Assembly: GCF_021729035.1 (NCBI RefSeq)
Contig: NZ_JAJSAP010000004.1
Span: forward strand, 1-64,000
Direction: 5' to 3'
Origin: Microbulbifer sediminum
GTDB taxonomy: Bacteria > Pseudomonadota > Gammaproteobacteria > Pseudomonadales > Cellvibrionaceae
DNA: 64,000 bases
The notes under the pieces were generated by a model. It saw only the letters and a program-made list of their open reading frames with translations. It ran no database searches and was not told the origin of the DNA. A program made the position numbers and the translations under genes. Positions 1-7,435 of the stretch are shown piece by piece. Position 1 is the first letter of the stretch. Every line of letters starts with the position of its first letter.

Positions 1-76
1 ATTGGGTATGTAAGCCCGGCAGAGTATGAGCGCAAATGCGCGTAGTTAGAGTGTCTACTTTTTGTGGGTAAGACCA
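1..76 (+). mobile_element. 3' end of an IS3-family insertion sequence, cut by the window edge
   Basis: Frame 1 reads 14 codons and then TAG (43-45). The tail, IGYVSPAEYERKCA, looks like the usual C-terminus of IS3-family OrfB integrase-type transposases (L/IGY-SP-EYE). Bases 51-76 (GTGTCTACTTTTTGTGGG, then TAAGACCA) read on the other strand as TGGTCTTACCC...AAAAAGTAGACAC, the form of an IS3-family terminal inverted repeat beginning TG. The left end and most of the transposase lie outside the window. The call rests on 14 residues plus this terminal repeat, so the family is probable and the subgroup is unknown. Confidence 0.6.
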
Positions 77-86
77 GCCAAGAGGA

Positions 87-437
87 ATGATGAAGCAGAG
101 TGCCCGGGTTGTCGTAATGCTTCTGGAACTCTTCCTGCTTGGCAATGCCATGCTGATAGCATTTCTGATGTGCAGTTGGATGGAGAGCGATGCCTTTGCG
201 TATTCTGCAAGCGAGCTGGATTGGTGGGAGCTGGCCGTAAAACGGTTTCTCCTCCTATCGGTGCTGTCCGTCATTGCATCGGCAATTGTGTGGAAGATCA
301 ATAAACAGCTATTTGCATGGAGTGGTTTCAAGAATGAGCAACTTCCTGTTATCACGGCAAGGATAACCCTGGTAAGTCTTTGTGTAGCGGGTCTCGTGGG
401 AGCGGTCATATTTGCGGTCACAAAGCCATACATGTAA
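87..437 (+). CDS. small membrane protein, unknown function
   Basis: A 116-residue protein with three likely membrane helices (about residues 8-30, 49-70 and 91-112) and no domain I recognise. AGAGGA precedes tandem ATG codons at 87 and 90. The gene starts only about 10 bases after the presumed right end of the IS3 element, so its native upstream region has probably been lost, and any transcription may come from inside the IS. Base composition is lower in GC than the core genes further right. The next gene starts about 30 bases after its stop. It could be a cargo gene or the remainder of a larger locus. Function cannot be assigned from the sequence. Confidence 0.5.
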   Translation: MMKQSARVVVMLLELFLLGNAMLIAFLMCSWMESDAFAYSASELDWWELAVKRFLLLSVLSVIASAIVWKINKQLFAWSGFKNEQLPVITARITLVSLCVAGLVGAVIFAVTKPYM

Positions 438-468
438 GTGGCCTAATCAGCTGTTAGGAATATCTTCG

Positions 469-936
469 ATGGGATGCTGCGACACCGACATTTTTGGTTC
501 TGTACCCTTGCCTAATTCAATGACCGAGATTCTTGATTTGGCGAGGGAGCATTCTTCTGATAGGCGAAACGTCCACTTATGGAGGGGACAAAGCAATATT
601 GCTTGGCCAATTCATAGCTCAGCCTACAGAAGACTCATTAGAACCAATCGAGTTGTAAATGAAAGTAGCATGCAATACTACGAAGAATATTTGCTGAGGC
701 ATGCAACTCATCAGGGCTATCGGTTTGAATCAGGGCGGGAGTTATCAGATTTTGAACTCTTGGCCAAACTGCAACATCACGGTGCTGCAACAAGGCTAAT
801 AGACTGTTCAAGGAACATTATGGCTGCTCTCTGGTTCGCTTGCGCATCTGAACCCGATAAAACAGGCCTTCTTTTTGGTGTTGATTCTGATCACCTAGGT
901 GGAGGCGAGAACAAACCCGAGACGCGCCAAGAATAA
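469..936 (+). CDS. FRG-domain protein, C-terminally truncated
   Basis: The ATG at 469 has AGGAA about 8 bases upstream and fits better than the in-frame ATG at 412, which overlaps the previous gene. The 155-residue product carries the hallmarks of the FRG domain: HLWRGQS near residues 36-42 and LQHHGAATRLIDCSRN near 101-116, followed by the helix MAALWFAC. FRG proteins (named after the F-R/W-G-Q motif) are usually 250 residues or more and are common in accessory and defence-associated DNA; their activity is poorly defined. Here the reading frame leaves the domain after GLLFGVDSD and stops inside a palindromic repeat that begins at 935. The gene is therefore probably broken at its 3' end. Confidence 0.65.
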   Translation: MGCCDTDIFGSVPLPNSMTEILDLAREHSSDRRNVHLWRGQSNIAWPIHSSAYRRLIRTNRVVNESSMQYYEEYLLRHATHQGYRFESGRELSDFELLAKLQHHGAATRLIDCSRNIMAALWFACASEPDKTGLLFGVDSDHLGGGENKPETRQE

Positions 937-1011
937 ATGGGGTCAGATCAATTTTTTGGCGTTGAACCACCCAGGATAAAGACTCTCCAAAAGCTCCGTC
1001 TGACCACATTT
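935..1011. repeat. GGGGTCAGATC palindromic repeat, copy A
   Basis: The left end AAATGGGGTCAGATC (935-949) is matched by an imperfect inverted right end GTCTGACCACATTT (998-1011). The interior shares TTTTTTGGC with copies B, C and E. Length is about 77 bases. It overlaps the stop codon of the truncated FRG gene. The layout (short, palindromic, non-coding, at a gene end) fits a REP/MITE-like element; the family assignment is inference. Confidence 0.6.
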
Positions 1012-1064
1012 TACCGACTACCGACGACCCTGGCTCGCACTGATAATTGGAGAAGTAACCCGCA

Positions 1065-1652
1065 ATGACCGACAACAGCTGGGATAGTTACGCCGAGGGG
1101 TGGGACAGCAATAGCGATGTAATCACCTATTCAGAGCGCGCCTTCCGGTCGCTGACCGAAACCCTGGATTGCAAATGCGCCCGGATTCTGGATTTCGGCT
1201 CGGGCACGGGCCTGCTGACTGAACGCCTCTCTCCCCTGGCAAGCAGTATCGTCGCCCTCGACCCATCAGAGAAAATGCTTGCCGTACTGGACGCCAAGCA
1301 ACTGGGCAATGTCACAACCATACAATCCAGCCTGACTCGGGAGCTGGTCGACGAGAGCAGGCAGCTCCAGGAAGGGTTCGACCTGATCGTCGCCTCCTCC
1401 GCACTGGCGTTTGTTCCGGACTACAGGGACACAATACGACTGTTGGCCAAGCTGCTGAACAGGAATGGCCGGCTGGTGCAGTGGGATTGGCTGAAGGAAG
1501 ACAGTGGCGAAGATACCGGATTTACCCGCGAAGGCATCGCTGCCGCCTTCAGGGACGCAGGCCTGTCCCACATCCAGGTAACCGTCCCCTTCTCCATAGG
1601 CACGGGTGAAAACCAGATGGACGTTGTAATGGGCACAGGCACCAATCAATAA
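1065..1652 (+). CDS. class I SAM-dependent methyltransferase, island copy
   Basis: A 195-residue Rossmann-fold methyltransferase. SAM-binding motif I is ILDFGSGTGLL (residues 41-51), the acidic end of strand 2 is ALDPSEKM (D66), and the motif IV region is FDLIVASSALAFVPDY (105-120). GGAGAA lies about 10 bases before the ATG. It is a clear paralog of the gene at 18421 in this window: the N-terminus NSWD-YAEGWDSNSDV, motif I and C-terminal MDVVMG-GT are shared, and the upstream stretch GGAGAA...ACCCG also survives in both. The substrate is unknown. It sits between repeat copy A and a piece of a spermidine-synthase-like gene that abuts its stop codon. Motif I reads GSGTG here and GCGTG in the other copy. 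Confidence 0.8.
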   Translation: MTDNSWDSYAEGWDSNSDVITYSERAFRSLTETLDCKCARILDFGSGTGLLTERLSPLASSIVALDPSEKMLAVLDAKQLGNVTTIQSSLTRELVDESRQLQEGFDLIVASSALAFVPDYRDTIRLLAKLLNRNGRLVQWDWLKEDSGEDTGFTREGIAAAFRDAGLSHIQVTVPFSIGTGENQMDVVMGTGTNQ

Positions 1653-1653
1653 G

Positions 1654-1738
1654 AATACTCCTGCCCGCGCTGGCGCAGCCTGGGTATACCGCCGTTATTG
1701 GGAATCTCGGCGGTACCGAATTCGACCCAGGGATTCAT
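1654..1738 (-). pseudogene. N-terminal remnant of a spermidine-synthase-like gene
   Basis: Read on the minus strand from ATG 1738-1736, the sequence encodes MNPWVEFGTAEIPNNGGI and continues PRLRQRGQEYS. This matches the first 29 residues of the intact protein at 8917-9600 (MKPWIELGTARIPNNGGI...). Homology stops abruptly near 1657, and a TGA follows one codon later, directly next to the methyltransferase stop. This is the 5' end of a broken duplicate. The remaining bases from 1739 to 1997 hold no gene that I recognise. Confidence 0.75.
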
Positions 1739-1997
1739 GGCGTAGGCACGCTGTGTGGCGGTGGTAACAGATAGAGCCAATAAAAAGGACATCCATTGAT
1801 TGTCCCCCCTTCTTTACCGCTCACAGCTGAACCGCTGAACTTGATGAGCCGCCTGCAATATCTGCAGGGCAAATGTTGTGCGCATTGGCTTTTTAACAGC
1901 CAACCTCCTCCCAGCAGAATGGCGACCGCATCACACAATCGGTAAAATCCCGCTCACGTGTTTAATTTATAAAACCTGGGGAAATGTGGTTTCTTTA

Positions 1998-2138
1998 ATG
2001 ATGATTCGCTGGGGTCTGTGGGCGATGCCTGGCGCTGGGGCCATGCTGGGAGTGTCGTTCCTCGCGGGTCTGTTCCTCGCCGACCAGGATTGGAGAAGTC
2101 CCAAAACACCTTTCTACAATCCCTGGGGCAAGGTATAA
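1998..2138 (+). CDS. 46-residue membrane peptide upstream of the YcxB-like gene
   Basis: From ATG 1998 (a second ATG follows at once) the product is 46 residues with one hydrophobic helix (about residues 5-28, rich in Gly and Ala) and a polar tail ending NPWGKV. The frame is open further upstream to 1878, but that extension does not look like a natural N-terminus. The gene ends 8 bases before the YcxB-like ATG at 2147, which suggests co-translation. No strong ribosome binding site is visible, so the exact start is uncertain. Function unknown. Confidence 0.45.
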   Translation: MMIRWGLWAMPGAGAMLGVSFLAGLFLADQDWRSPKTPFYNPWGKV

Positions 2139-2146
2139 CTTGAGAC

Positions 2147-2662
2147 ATGACAGGCAACCCAAAACAACCCGTGGCTCCCGTGCAACCGTTTAATACCCAA
2201 TTTACGCTATCCCGCGAATATCTTGCCGAGTGTTTCGACCAGTCTTTACCCCACGGTAAAGGTGCCAAGCCAAACTACCTGTTCCCGCTATTACTGTTTG
2301 CTGCCGGTGCAGGCTTACTAACGTTCACTGAGCAGCCCAAGGTCGCCGGTTACATGTTGATCGCTTTAGCGATTCTGGAGCTGCTGCATATTCGATTCCG
2401 GCGCGCCTGGTGGTTGACACGGCAGATGTGGGGCAAGGGTGCCGGCGGCGAAGTGAAATTAACTGTAGATGATGACGGTATCCAGACCCAGACAGCCCAT
2501 ACGCAAACAGCGCTATTGTGGTCTGATATAGAGCGCGTCATTGAAACCGATTTGGGACTGATTCTGGTGGCCAAATCCGGCGGCCGGCAGTACTTGTCCA
2601 AATCGCTGTTTCCTGCCGATTTGGTGCCCGAGATCATTGCCACGGCCAGTGGAGAAACTTGA
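2147..2662 (+). CDS. YcxB-like membrane protein
   Basis: A 171-residue protein. The N-terminal region (FTLSREYLAECFDQS) leads into two adjacent membrane helices near residues 44-62 and 66-82. A C-terminal soluble domain (about 100-168) has the beta-strand pattern of YcxB-like proteins, with TVDDDGIQTQT, TALLWSDIERVIETD and LVAKSGGRQYLSKSLFP. The architecture (N-terminal segment, 2TM, PH-like C-terminal domain that asks whether a site is accessible) is typical of this poorly characterised family. It follows the 46-residue membrane peptide and ends 27 bases before repeat copy B. Function remains unknown. Confidence 0.6.
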   Translation: MTGNPKQPVAPVQPFNTQFTLSREYLAECFDQSLPHGKGAKPNYLFPLLLFAAGAGLLTFTEQPKVAGYMLIALAILELLHIRFRRAWWLTRQMWGKGAGGEVKLTVDDDGIQTQTAHTQTALLWSDIERVIETDLGLILVAKSGGRQYLSKSLFPADLVPEIIATASGET

Positions 2663-2689
2663 ACCTATTCCAGGCACGACCAGCAAAAC

Positions 2690-2766
2690 AAATGGGGTCA
2701 GATCAGCATTTTGGCGCCGAATTACTCAAAATAAGAACGCGCCTAAAGTGTGATCTGACCTAAGTT
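2690..2766. repeat. GGGGTCAGATC palindromic repeat, copy B
   Basis: The left end AAATGGGGTCAGATC (2690-2704) faces the inverted right end GATCTGACC (2752-2760). The interior ATTTTGGC...GAATTACTC is shared with copy E and, less well, with A. It lies 27 bases after the YcxB-like stop codon. Confidence 0.6.
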
Positions 2767-3013
2767 ATTACGGTCACCGGAATGGCAATTTGCTTTTTAT
2801 ACGGTAGTAATCGTAGCCCAAGGGCGCTTTAATACATATATAAGAATCACAGGCAGCGAGGCTCCAGCCCTTTGGGCCTCCGCGGGACACCCAACACTAT
2901 GCAGATTTTTGCGGGTCACTGCGCCCCAAGATTCGCACAAAATATGAACATCACTGGTCGGCATTGCTGCGAGCGTTATAGGACCCAAAACCCGAAACAA
3001 CCCGAGGCATCCC
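2767..3013. other. intergenic stretch with GC-rich hairpin, no gene recognised
   Basis: About 250 bases without a supported gene. Bases near 2860-2885 contain GCCCTTTGGGC, a short perfect hairpin. The minus strand is open across part of the region (reading MPTSDVHILCESWG around 2940-2970), which hints at an old coding fragment, but I recognise no family. The CBM9-like gene begins at 3014. Confidence 0.3.
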
Positions 3014-3643
3014 ATGCAAAATATGTCAAAACTGCTGTTGTTGAGCTTCGCCCTTTCATTCGTAACCAGCGAAGCCAATGCTTCCGAAACCATCGCTATC
3101 AACCCAACCAACAAAGCTGCACTATTAGACGGCCACTGTGGGAAAGATGAATGGCAAGCAGCAACAAAGATCGAGCTTCCCGCAGAGGCTGCCATTTATC
3201 TAATGCACGATAAAGACTCCTTATATGTTTGCGCCAAAGGGAAAGCAGAAGACACCACGGTCCTGGATCTCTACATAGAAAATGCAGCAACTGGCCATCT
3301 CCACAAGTTTCATCTCTCCGCTCAAATGGGGGAACGAGTACTCACAGACGAAGGGTGGAGTGAACCCGAGACGTGGATTCTCAAGGATTGGACTGGATTC
3401 TGGGTACCCTATTTTGGTTATGAAGATACCGAAGATGGAAAGCGCCCTAAATTCTTTAGAGGATTACACAGGCAAGTGCAAGTGTTACGTAAAAAATTCC
3501 CAGGCAACAGCTGGAATATGATGTTTGGCGTAAGTATTAAACGTGATGGTGAGTGGACTGATTCCTTCTATCCAGAAAAAGCAGAAGACAGCGATAAGTC
3601 GACCTGGGGGACGTTTTCATTTACTGAATACAGTCCTGAATAA
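3014..3643 (+). CDS. secreted protein with CBM9-like beta-sandwich
   Basis: A 209-residue protein. It begins with a signal peptide (hydrophobic residues 5-20, probable cleavage after ANA near residue 23). The mature part resembles family 9 carbohydrate-binding-like domains: an opening LLDGHCGKDEWQAATKIEL, which has the usual I/LDG---EW pattern, then IYLMHDKDSLYVCAKGK and VLDLYIENA. Such domains occur in exported proteins and bind glycans or other ligands. There is no catalytic domain. The stop codon (3641-3643) overlaps repeat copy C. An ATG at 3023 is an alternative start. Ligand unknown; the fold assignment is by pattern only. Confidence 0.5.
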   Translation: MQNMSKLLLLSFALSFVTSEANASETIAINPTNKAALLDGHCGKDEWQAATKIELPAEAAIYLMHDKDSLYVCAKGKAEDTTVLDLYIENAATGHLHKFHLSAQMGERVLTDEGWSEPETWILKDWTGFWVPYFGYEDTEDGKRPKFFRGLHRQVQVLRKKFPGNSWNMMFGVSIKRDGEWTDSFYPEKAEDSDKSTWGTFSFTEYSPE

Positions 3644-3716
3644 TTGGGGTCAGGAATAGTTGGGGTAAGAGTTGAATTTTGGCAGGTTAGGAATCATCTG
3701 CCAACCCCTAATAATT
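3641..3716. repeat. palindromic repeat, copy C (diverged)
   Basis: TAATTGGGGTCAG (3641-3653) faces CATCTGCCAACCCCTAATAATT (3695-3716 read in two parts: CATCTGCCAACCCC, then TAATAATT), an imperfect inverted match. A second TTGGGGTAAG lies at 3659-3668, and the family-typical TTTTGGC follows at 3677-3683. The first three bases form the stop codon of the CBM9-like gene. It is more diverged than copies A, B and G. Confidence 0.4.
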
Positions 3717-3748
3717 GAGTACCGGAAATAACAAGAGCAAGGAAGGCA

Positions 3749-4552
3749 ATGAAAGACCTCGATGACCACAAGAAAATCGCTGTTTTGATCGATGCGGACA
3801 ACGCCCAGTACTCCAAGGTCAAGGCGATCCTCGACGAGATTTCGGCACACGGCCATATCGTCATCAAGCGTGCCTATGGCGACTGGTCCAGCGACAACCT
3901 GAAGAACTGGAAGAAATCCCTCAACGAGCTGGCCATCCAGCCGGTGCAGCAATTCGCCTACACCACCGGCAAGAACTCCACCGATGCCTCGATGATCATC
4001 GACGCCATGGACCTACTCTACTCCAAGCGCTTTGATGCCTTCGCCCTGGTCTCCAGCGATAGCGACTTCACCAAGCTGGCCGCCCGCCTGCGTGAGGACG
4101 AGCTGTTCGTGTTCGGCGTTGGCGAACGCAAGACGCCCATCTCGTTCCGCAACTCCTGCGATGATTTCATCTTCACCGAAAACCTGGGTGGTGATGACGA
4201 GTCCGCAGAGTCCAGGGCAGCGGACAAACCGAAAGCACCGGCAGCCAGGAAGAGCCAGAGTGATCCAGAAGAGCTTATCCCTTTGCTGACCAAGGCCTGG
4301 GAGCAGTTCCAGGATGACAGCGGCTGGGCCAACGCCTCTGCGGCAGGGAGCTTCCTGAAGAGATCGATGCCGGATTTCGATCCCCGCTCCTACGGAGCGG
4401 CCAAGTTCTCACAGTTATTAGAGAGCCTGAAAGGCAAACTCGAAATCACAAAGAGGAAGGGGAATGGCAACCAGATCGCCTATCGAGTGAAGCGCATGAA
4501 ATCCCAGGCCAGACGCCAGCCGACTGCATCCAGGGTAGAAGAACCTGCATAA
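3749..4552 (+). CDS. NYN-domain RNase-like protein with OST-HTH/LOTUS domain, copy 1
   Basis: A 267-residue protein. Residues about 8-150 form an NYN (LabA/DUF88-type PIN-like) domain with the acidic residues expected for metal binding: VLIDADNA, DASMIIDAMDLLY and SSDSDFTKLA. A linker rich in Ala, Lys and Glu leads to a C-terminal OST-HTH/LOTUS-like domain (about 178-250: LLTKAWEQFQDDSGWANAS, FDPRSYGAAKFSQLLES). Proteins of this architecture are predicted RNA-binding nucleases; the target is unknown. It is a paralog of the gene at 15564 (both contain IQPVQQ, GERKTP and YG-KFS/NLS). It is flanked by repeat copies C and D, which suggests it was duplicated into the island. Confidence 0.8.
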   Translation: MKDLDDHKKIAVLIDADNAQYSKVKAILDEISAHGHIVIKRAYGDWSSDNLKNWKKSLNELAIQPVQQFAYTTGKNSTDASMIIDAMDLLYSKRFDAFALVSSDSDFTKLAARLREDELFVFGVGERKTPISFRNSCDDFIFTENLGGDDESAESRAADKPKAPAARKSQSDPEELIPLLTKAWEQFQDDSGWANASAAGSFLKRSMPDFDPRSYGAAKFSQLLESLKGKLEITKRKGNGNQIAYRVKRMKSQARRQPTASRVEEPA

Positions 4553-4556
4553 CAGC

Positions 4557-4652
4557 AATAAACGGGTTCAGATCAAACTTTCGACATTGCAAGACTCAAA
4601 AATTCGGCGAACCATAGGCCTGTTCTTTCCAAATTATTCAGCTGACCATGTC
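4557..4652. repeat. palindromic repeat, copy D (degenerate)
   Basis: AATAAACGGGTTCAGATCAAAC begins 5 bases after the NYN stop codon and contains the family core TTCAGATCA, then TTTCGACATTGCAAGACTC, which resembles the interior of copies B and E. A weak inverted partner, CAGCTGACCATG, ends near 4650. Length is about 95 bases; boundaries are uncertain. Confidence 0.35.
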
Positions 4653-4677
4653 ACACCAAGATAGCGGATCATAAAAA

Positions 4678-5286
4678 ATGCAAAAAACTAACCTCTTTCT
4701 CGCCCTTCTTCCCTGGATGGCCATCCCATATGCACAGGCGGAGGAGTGGGTCTGTTATAGCTCGTCTAGAGCCGAAAGCTCAGTTATTGCAACCCAAATC
4801 GAATCTGGAGAATCTCATCAAATTTCGCTTCCTTCCAGCGACTTCTTATGCCTGGAGAAGCCGCTTGATTCGGGGAGAGTAAACGTATTGGATTTTGCTG
4901 CGGGTGTACCGTTCAAGTATATCCGCAATCCGGGTGAATACGCATTTTCTATAAATCCGGCAGAATTCGTTAGAGTGCAGGAATCAGGCAGTGAATTGCT
5001 GGAGGGATTTCAGTCGGTTTCCTTCTACCACGAGGATGGAAGAATCCAGAAAATACTCAAGGGGCAGGACACATATCAGGACAGCTTCGCTGACGACCTT
5101 AAGGCAGGCATCAATGACGAAATGAACTTGGTCTATTTCTTCAATCTCGACAAGTCAGCATTTAATTATGTCGTACTGCTACTGGACCAAAAGAGGAAAT
5201 GCGCATGGTCTGAATGGCCCGGCATTCATACTCTCGAGTGGGAGGGGTGGGACACCTGCTCAAAGTCTCCTTCACTAAATAATTAG
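4678..5286 (+). CDS. exported protein, unknown function
   Basis: A 202-residue protein with a clear signal peptide (MQKTNLFLALLPWMAIPYAQA, cleavage near residue 21). The mature part is acidic and contains four Cys residues (CYSSS near the N-terminus, FLCLE, KRKCAWSEW, WDTCSK), which could form disulfides in the periplasm. I recognise no domain. It lies between repeat copies D and E, in low-GC sequence, and appears to be a stand-alone gene of the island. Confidence 0.5.
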   Translation: MQKTNLFLALLPWMAIPYAQAEEWVCYSSSRAESSVIATQIESGESHQISLPSSDFLCLEKPLDSGRVNVLDFAAGVPFKYIRNPGEYAFSINPAEFVRVQESGSELLEGFQSVSFYHEDGRIQKILKGQDTYQDSFADDLKAGINDEMNLVYFFNLDKSAFNYVVLLLDQKRKCAWSEWPGIHTLEWEGWDTCSKSPSLNN

Positions 5287-5290
5287 AAGA

Positions 5291-5373
5291 AAATGAACGG
5301 GTGGGTGTCAGATCAAGATTTTGGCATTGGATTACTCTAAGCAAACACGGAAAAATCCCGATTTAACCCCATC
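5291..5373. repeat. palindromic repeat, copy E
   Basis: The left part contains GGTGTCAGATCAAGATTTTGGC and then ATTGGATTACTC, nearly the same interior as copy B. The right end GATTTAACCCCAT (5360-5372) is an imperfect inverted match to the AATGGGGTCAGATC end. It starts 5 bases after the stop of the exported protein. Confidence 0.5.
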
Positions 5374-5519
5374 TCCCTGATTCCCCGTACGTTAGCGGTT
5401 CACGACCGGGAAATCACCAGGATTGGTGTGGCGGATCTGTTCTATCACTCCAATGAGCTGCGAGCAAACCTGATACGCCAGGGCCTCAAAGCAATAAGTG
5501 GGATACAGGAAAAAGGATC
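5371..5519 (+). pseudogene. coding-like remnant, family not recognised
   Basis: One frame is open across 5371-5600 and reads protein-like: ISLIPRTLAVHDREITRIG, then VADLFYHSNELRANLIRQG and LKAISGIQEKG. There is no start codon with a ribosome site, and the frame runs on antisense into the HEAT-repeat gene. It looks like the 3' part of a gene that lost its front when repeat copy E or a rearrangement arrived. I cannot name the family. Confidence 0.25.
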
Positions 5520-5542
5520 AACTGTTAGCCGGCCTCGCTCAA

Positions 5543-7411
5543 TTACTTTGCACATTCAGCCATACGCATACTGCCATCGGCTGCAAGTAAAATAGAGCCG
5601 CCGGAATAAGTATCAATAAATAGCTCACCGGTATCAACAAAATACGACCTGCCAGGTGCGCCGGGCAGAGAACGCCAAAGTTCAGCCTGCCAGTCGCCCC
5701 CTACCCCCTCCTTAAGTTCATAAACCGCACCTTCATTGGAAAACATGTGGGCAAGGCCGGTGACCGCAATATACCTTTGACCCAGGCGGTATATATCCTC
5801 CACGTTGGCCTTGAGAATCACTTCTGCTTGAGCTGAGTTGTCAATAAACACCAGCTCCCCACCCCATTCTCCGCGATCACTTCCCACAAGCCAGCCGCCA
5901 TTTACCTTGAGCCCTTTCGCAGGCACTTGCCGAACCTGTTCGCGAATCTCCTTGATATTGTCCTGATGAATCTCGATGACGCCATCTGGGTTTTCCGCTC
6001 GCTGCTCGGCTTCATCCGCTGCTATATAGCTGATTCTCTCAACTTTATATGCCAAACGGTCCAACTCTTTAGCCGCGTAACGGGAATATAGCTTGGCATC
6101 CCGGGGCTCCTCTACCATATTTCCGCTTATCGATTCACAGGAATCTGTCGCAAAATGCTGATAGGCAAAGAAGCGACCAGGGAAATTTCTGTCTTCGCCA
6201 AGCTCCGTACCACCCTGCTTTTTACTGGTAGGTAAGGCAGCCTGCCTTACATGTGGATGCCAGTGGCTGGCCGCAGCTTCTCTGAGTGCCTCGCCAGCTT
6301 GAACACCCCCTATACGAGCTAGAGCCTCTGCAGCCACGAGATTCATCACAACATCGGAATCATCATTCAACAGTTCAACCAGCTTCGGGACTGCGGGCTT
6401 GTACTCTAGATAGCCTATCGTGCGCGCTGCGCCAATTCGCAATTCTCTATCGTGGGATTTCAGGAGGCGTGCAACTACGGGACCAGCACTCTTTCCTCTG
6501 GTTTTTAGTTCAGACAAATCTCGCAAGACTAGAATATTCGGCTGTTCACCTAGCGCCTTAGCGAAAACTTCGCCGGCAAACTCTGAGTGAATACCGATTA
6601 GTGCCCGGTCTGCGCAGTTGCGAACAGGAGGATCCTCCCTCCTCAACCGGAGCAGGTCACGCTCTACGTTGATAGCTGGCTGACCGAGACTGCCGATCAT
6701 ACAAACCATGCCCGCCCTGGTTTCGGCAAGCGCGACATCTGGAAGCGTATTGATGATTTCACGAGCTGCGTGTGCCCGTGTCTGGGCGTCCATTTCTCCC
6801 AGGATATATCCGACAAGATAATGTCGATTTGCTGGGCAGCCGTCCTTACACAACGATGCGTCGATCAGGAAGGGCAATGCGCGTTCCCCACTATGCTCAA
6901 CGGCAAAGGAGATCTGATTACCTCCCGCATCCCCCTCCTTCAGGTATCGCTTCACCGCCTCCCTGGCAGCCTCGGGATCGTCTATCTTACCCAAAGCCAC
7001 TGGCAGCCACCCCAGGTCCCTGCCACTATCCAGCGCAGCCACAATATCGGGCAAGTATCGCGGGTCAATTGAATCCATTTCCCGCAGTGCTACGGCTGCG
7101 ACCTGCGCGACATCAATATCGGTTTGTGCCATTAACGGAACCAACTCCCTGGCTGCCGCATCACCAAACTGGCTCAGGCGCCGGGCAACTTCCCATTCGC
7201 GCTCGGAGACCGTCAGGTAGCTGGCCTCAGCGGGTTCAGCCACCTCAAACAGCTTGGCCATACAGGCAGTCAAGTCTGCACAGTCGTCTATAGGGCGCTC
7301 CCTTTGCTCCGCCTGCGCACTTACCATGACCACCAGGCTTAGCAATACGAAGCAAAACGCCCTGCAGCACCGGGAAAGCGCACTTATCGATTGAAAGTAT
7401 ATTTTTAGCAT
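5543..7411 (-). CDS. exported HEAT-repeat protein
   Basis: The ATG at 7411 has GGAAA 5 bases upstream and starts a signal-like segment (hydrophobic FCFVLLSLVVMVSAQA, residues about 19-34); the frame is open another 65 codons upstream, but that part looks non-native. The 622-residue product has alpha-helical HEAT/PBS-lyase-like repeats over about residues 80-430, with units such as DAAARELVPLMAQTDIDVAQ, GAARTIGYLEYKPAVPKLVE and VVMNLVAAEALARIGG. The C-terminal 180 residues are beta-rich (GGWLVGSDRGEWGGELVFID, GSILLAADGSMRMAECAK). It is probably a periplasmic scaffold for protein-protein contacts. It is the only large minus-strand gene in the left island. Confidence 0.6.
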   Translation of the reverse strand: MLKIYFQSISALSRCCRAFCFVLLSLVVMVSAQAEQRERPIDDCADLTACMAKLFEVAEPAEASYLTVSEREWEVARRLSQFGDAAARELVPLMAQTDIDVAQVAAVALREMDSIDPRYLPDIVAALDSGRDLGWLPVALGKIDDPEAAREAVKRYLKEGDAGGNQISFAVEHSGERALPFLIDASLCKDGCPANRHYLVGYILGEMDAQTRAHAAREIINTLPDVALAETRAGMVCMIGSLGQPAINVERDLLRLRREDPPVRNCADRALIGIHSEFAGEVFAKALGEQPNILVLRDLSELKTRGKSAGPVVARLLKSHDRELRIGAARTIGYLEYKPAVPKLVELLNDDSDVVMNLVAAEALARIGGVQAGEALREAAASHWHPHVRQAALPTSKKQGGTELGEDRNFPGRFFAYQHFATDSCESISGNMVEEPRDAKLYSRYAAKELDRLAYKVERISYIAADEAEQRAENPDGVIEIHQDNIKEIREQVRQVPAKGLKVNGGWLVGSDRGEWGGELVFIDNSAQAEVILKANVEDIYRLGQRYIAVTGLAHMFSNEGAVYELKEGVGGDWQAELWRSLPGAPGRSYFVDTGELFIDTYSGGSILLAADGSMRMAECAK

Positions 7412-7435
7412 AACGTTTCCGGACCAGACGTGTTT

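Noticed and set aside
2888..2978. attC-like site (ACCCAAC ... GTTATAG) and the idea that the left island is an integron cassette array
   Set aside because: The right-hand half does not match GTTRRRY or pair with the left half. The repeated elements carry GGGGTCAGATC ends, not attC core sites. The HEAT-repeat gene and remnants are on the other strand, and no integrase is present.
6286..7293. Plus-strand frames inside the HEAT-repeat gene
   Set aside because: Shadows of the minus-strand gene; rich in Pro, Arg and His with no domain.
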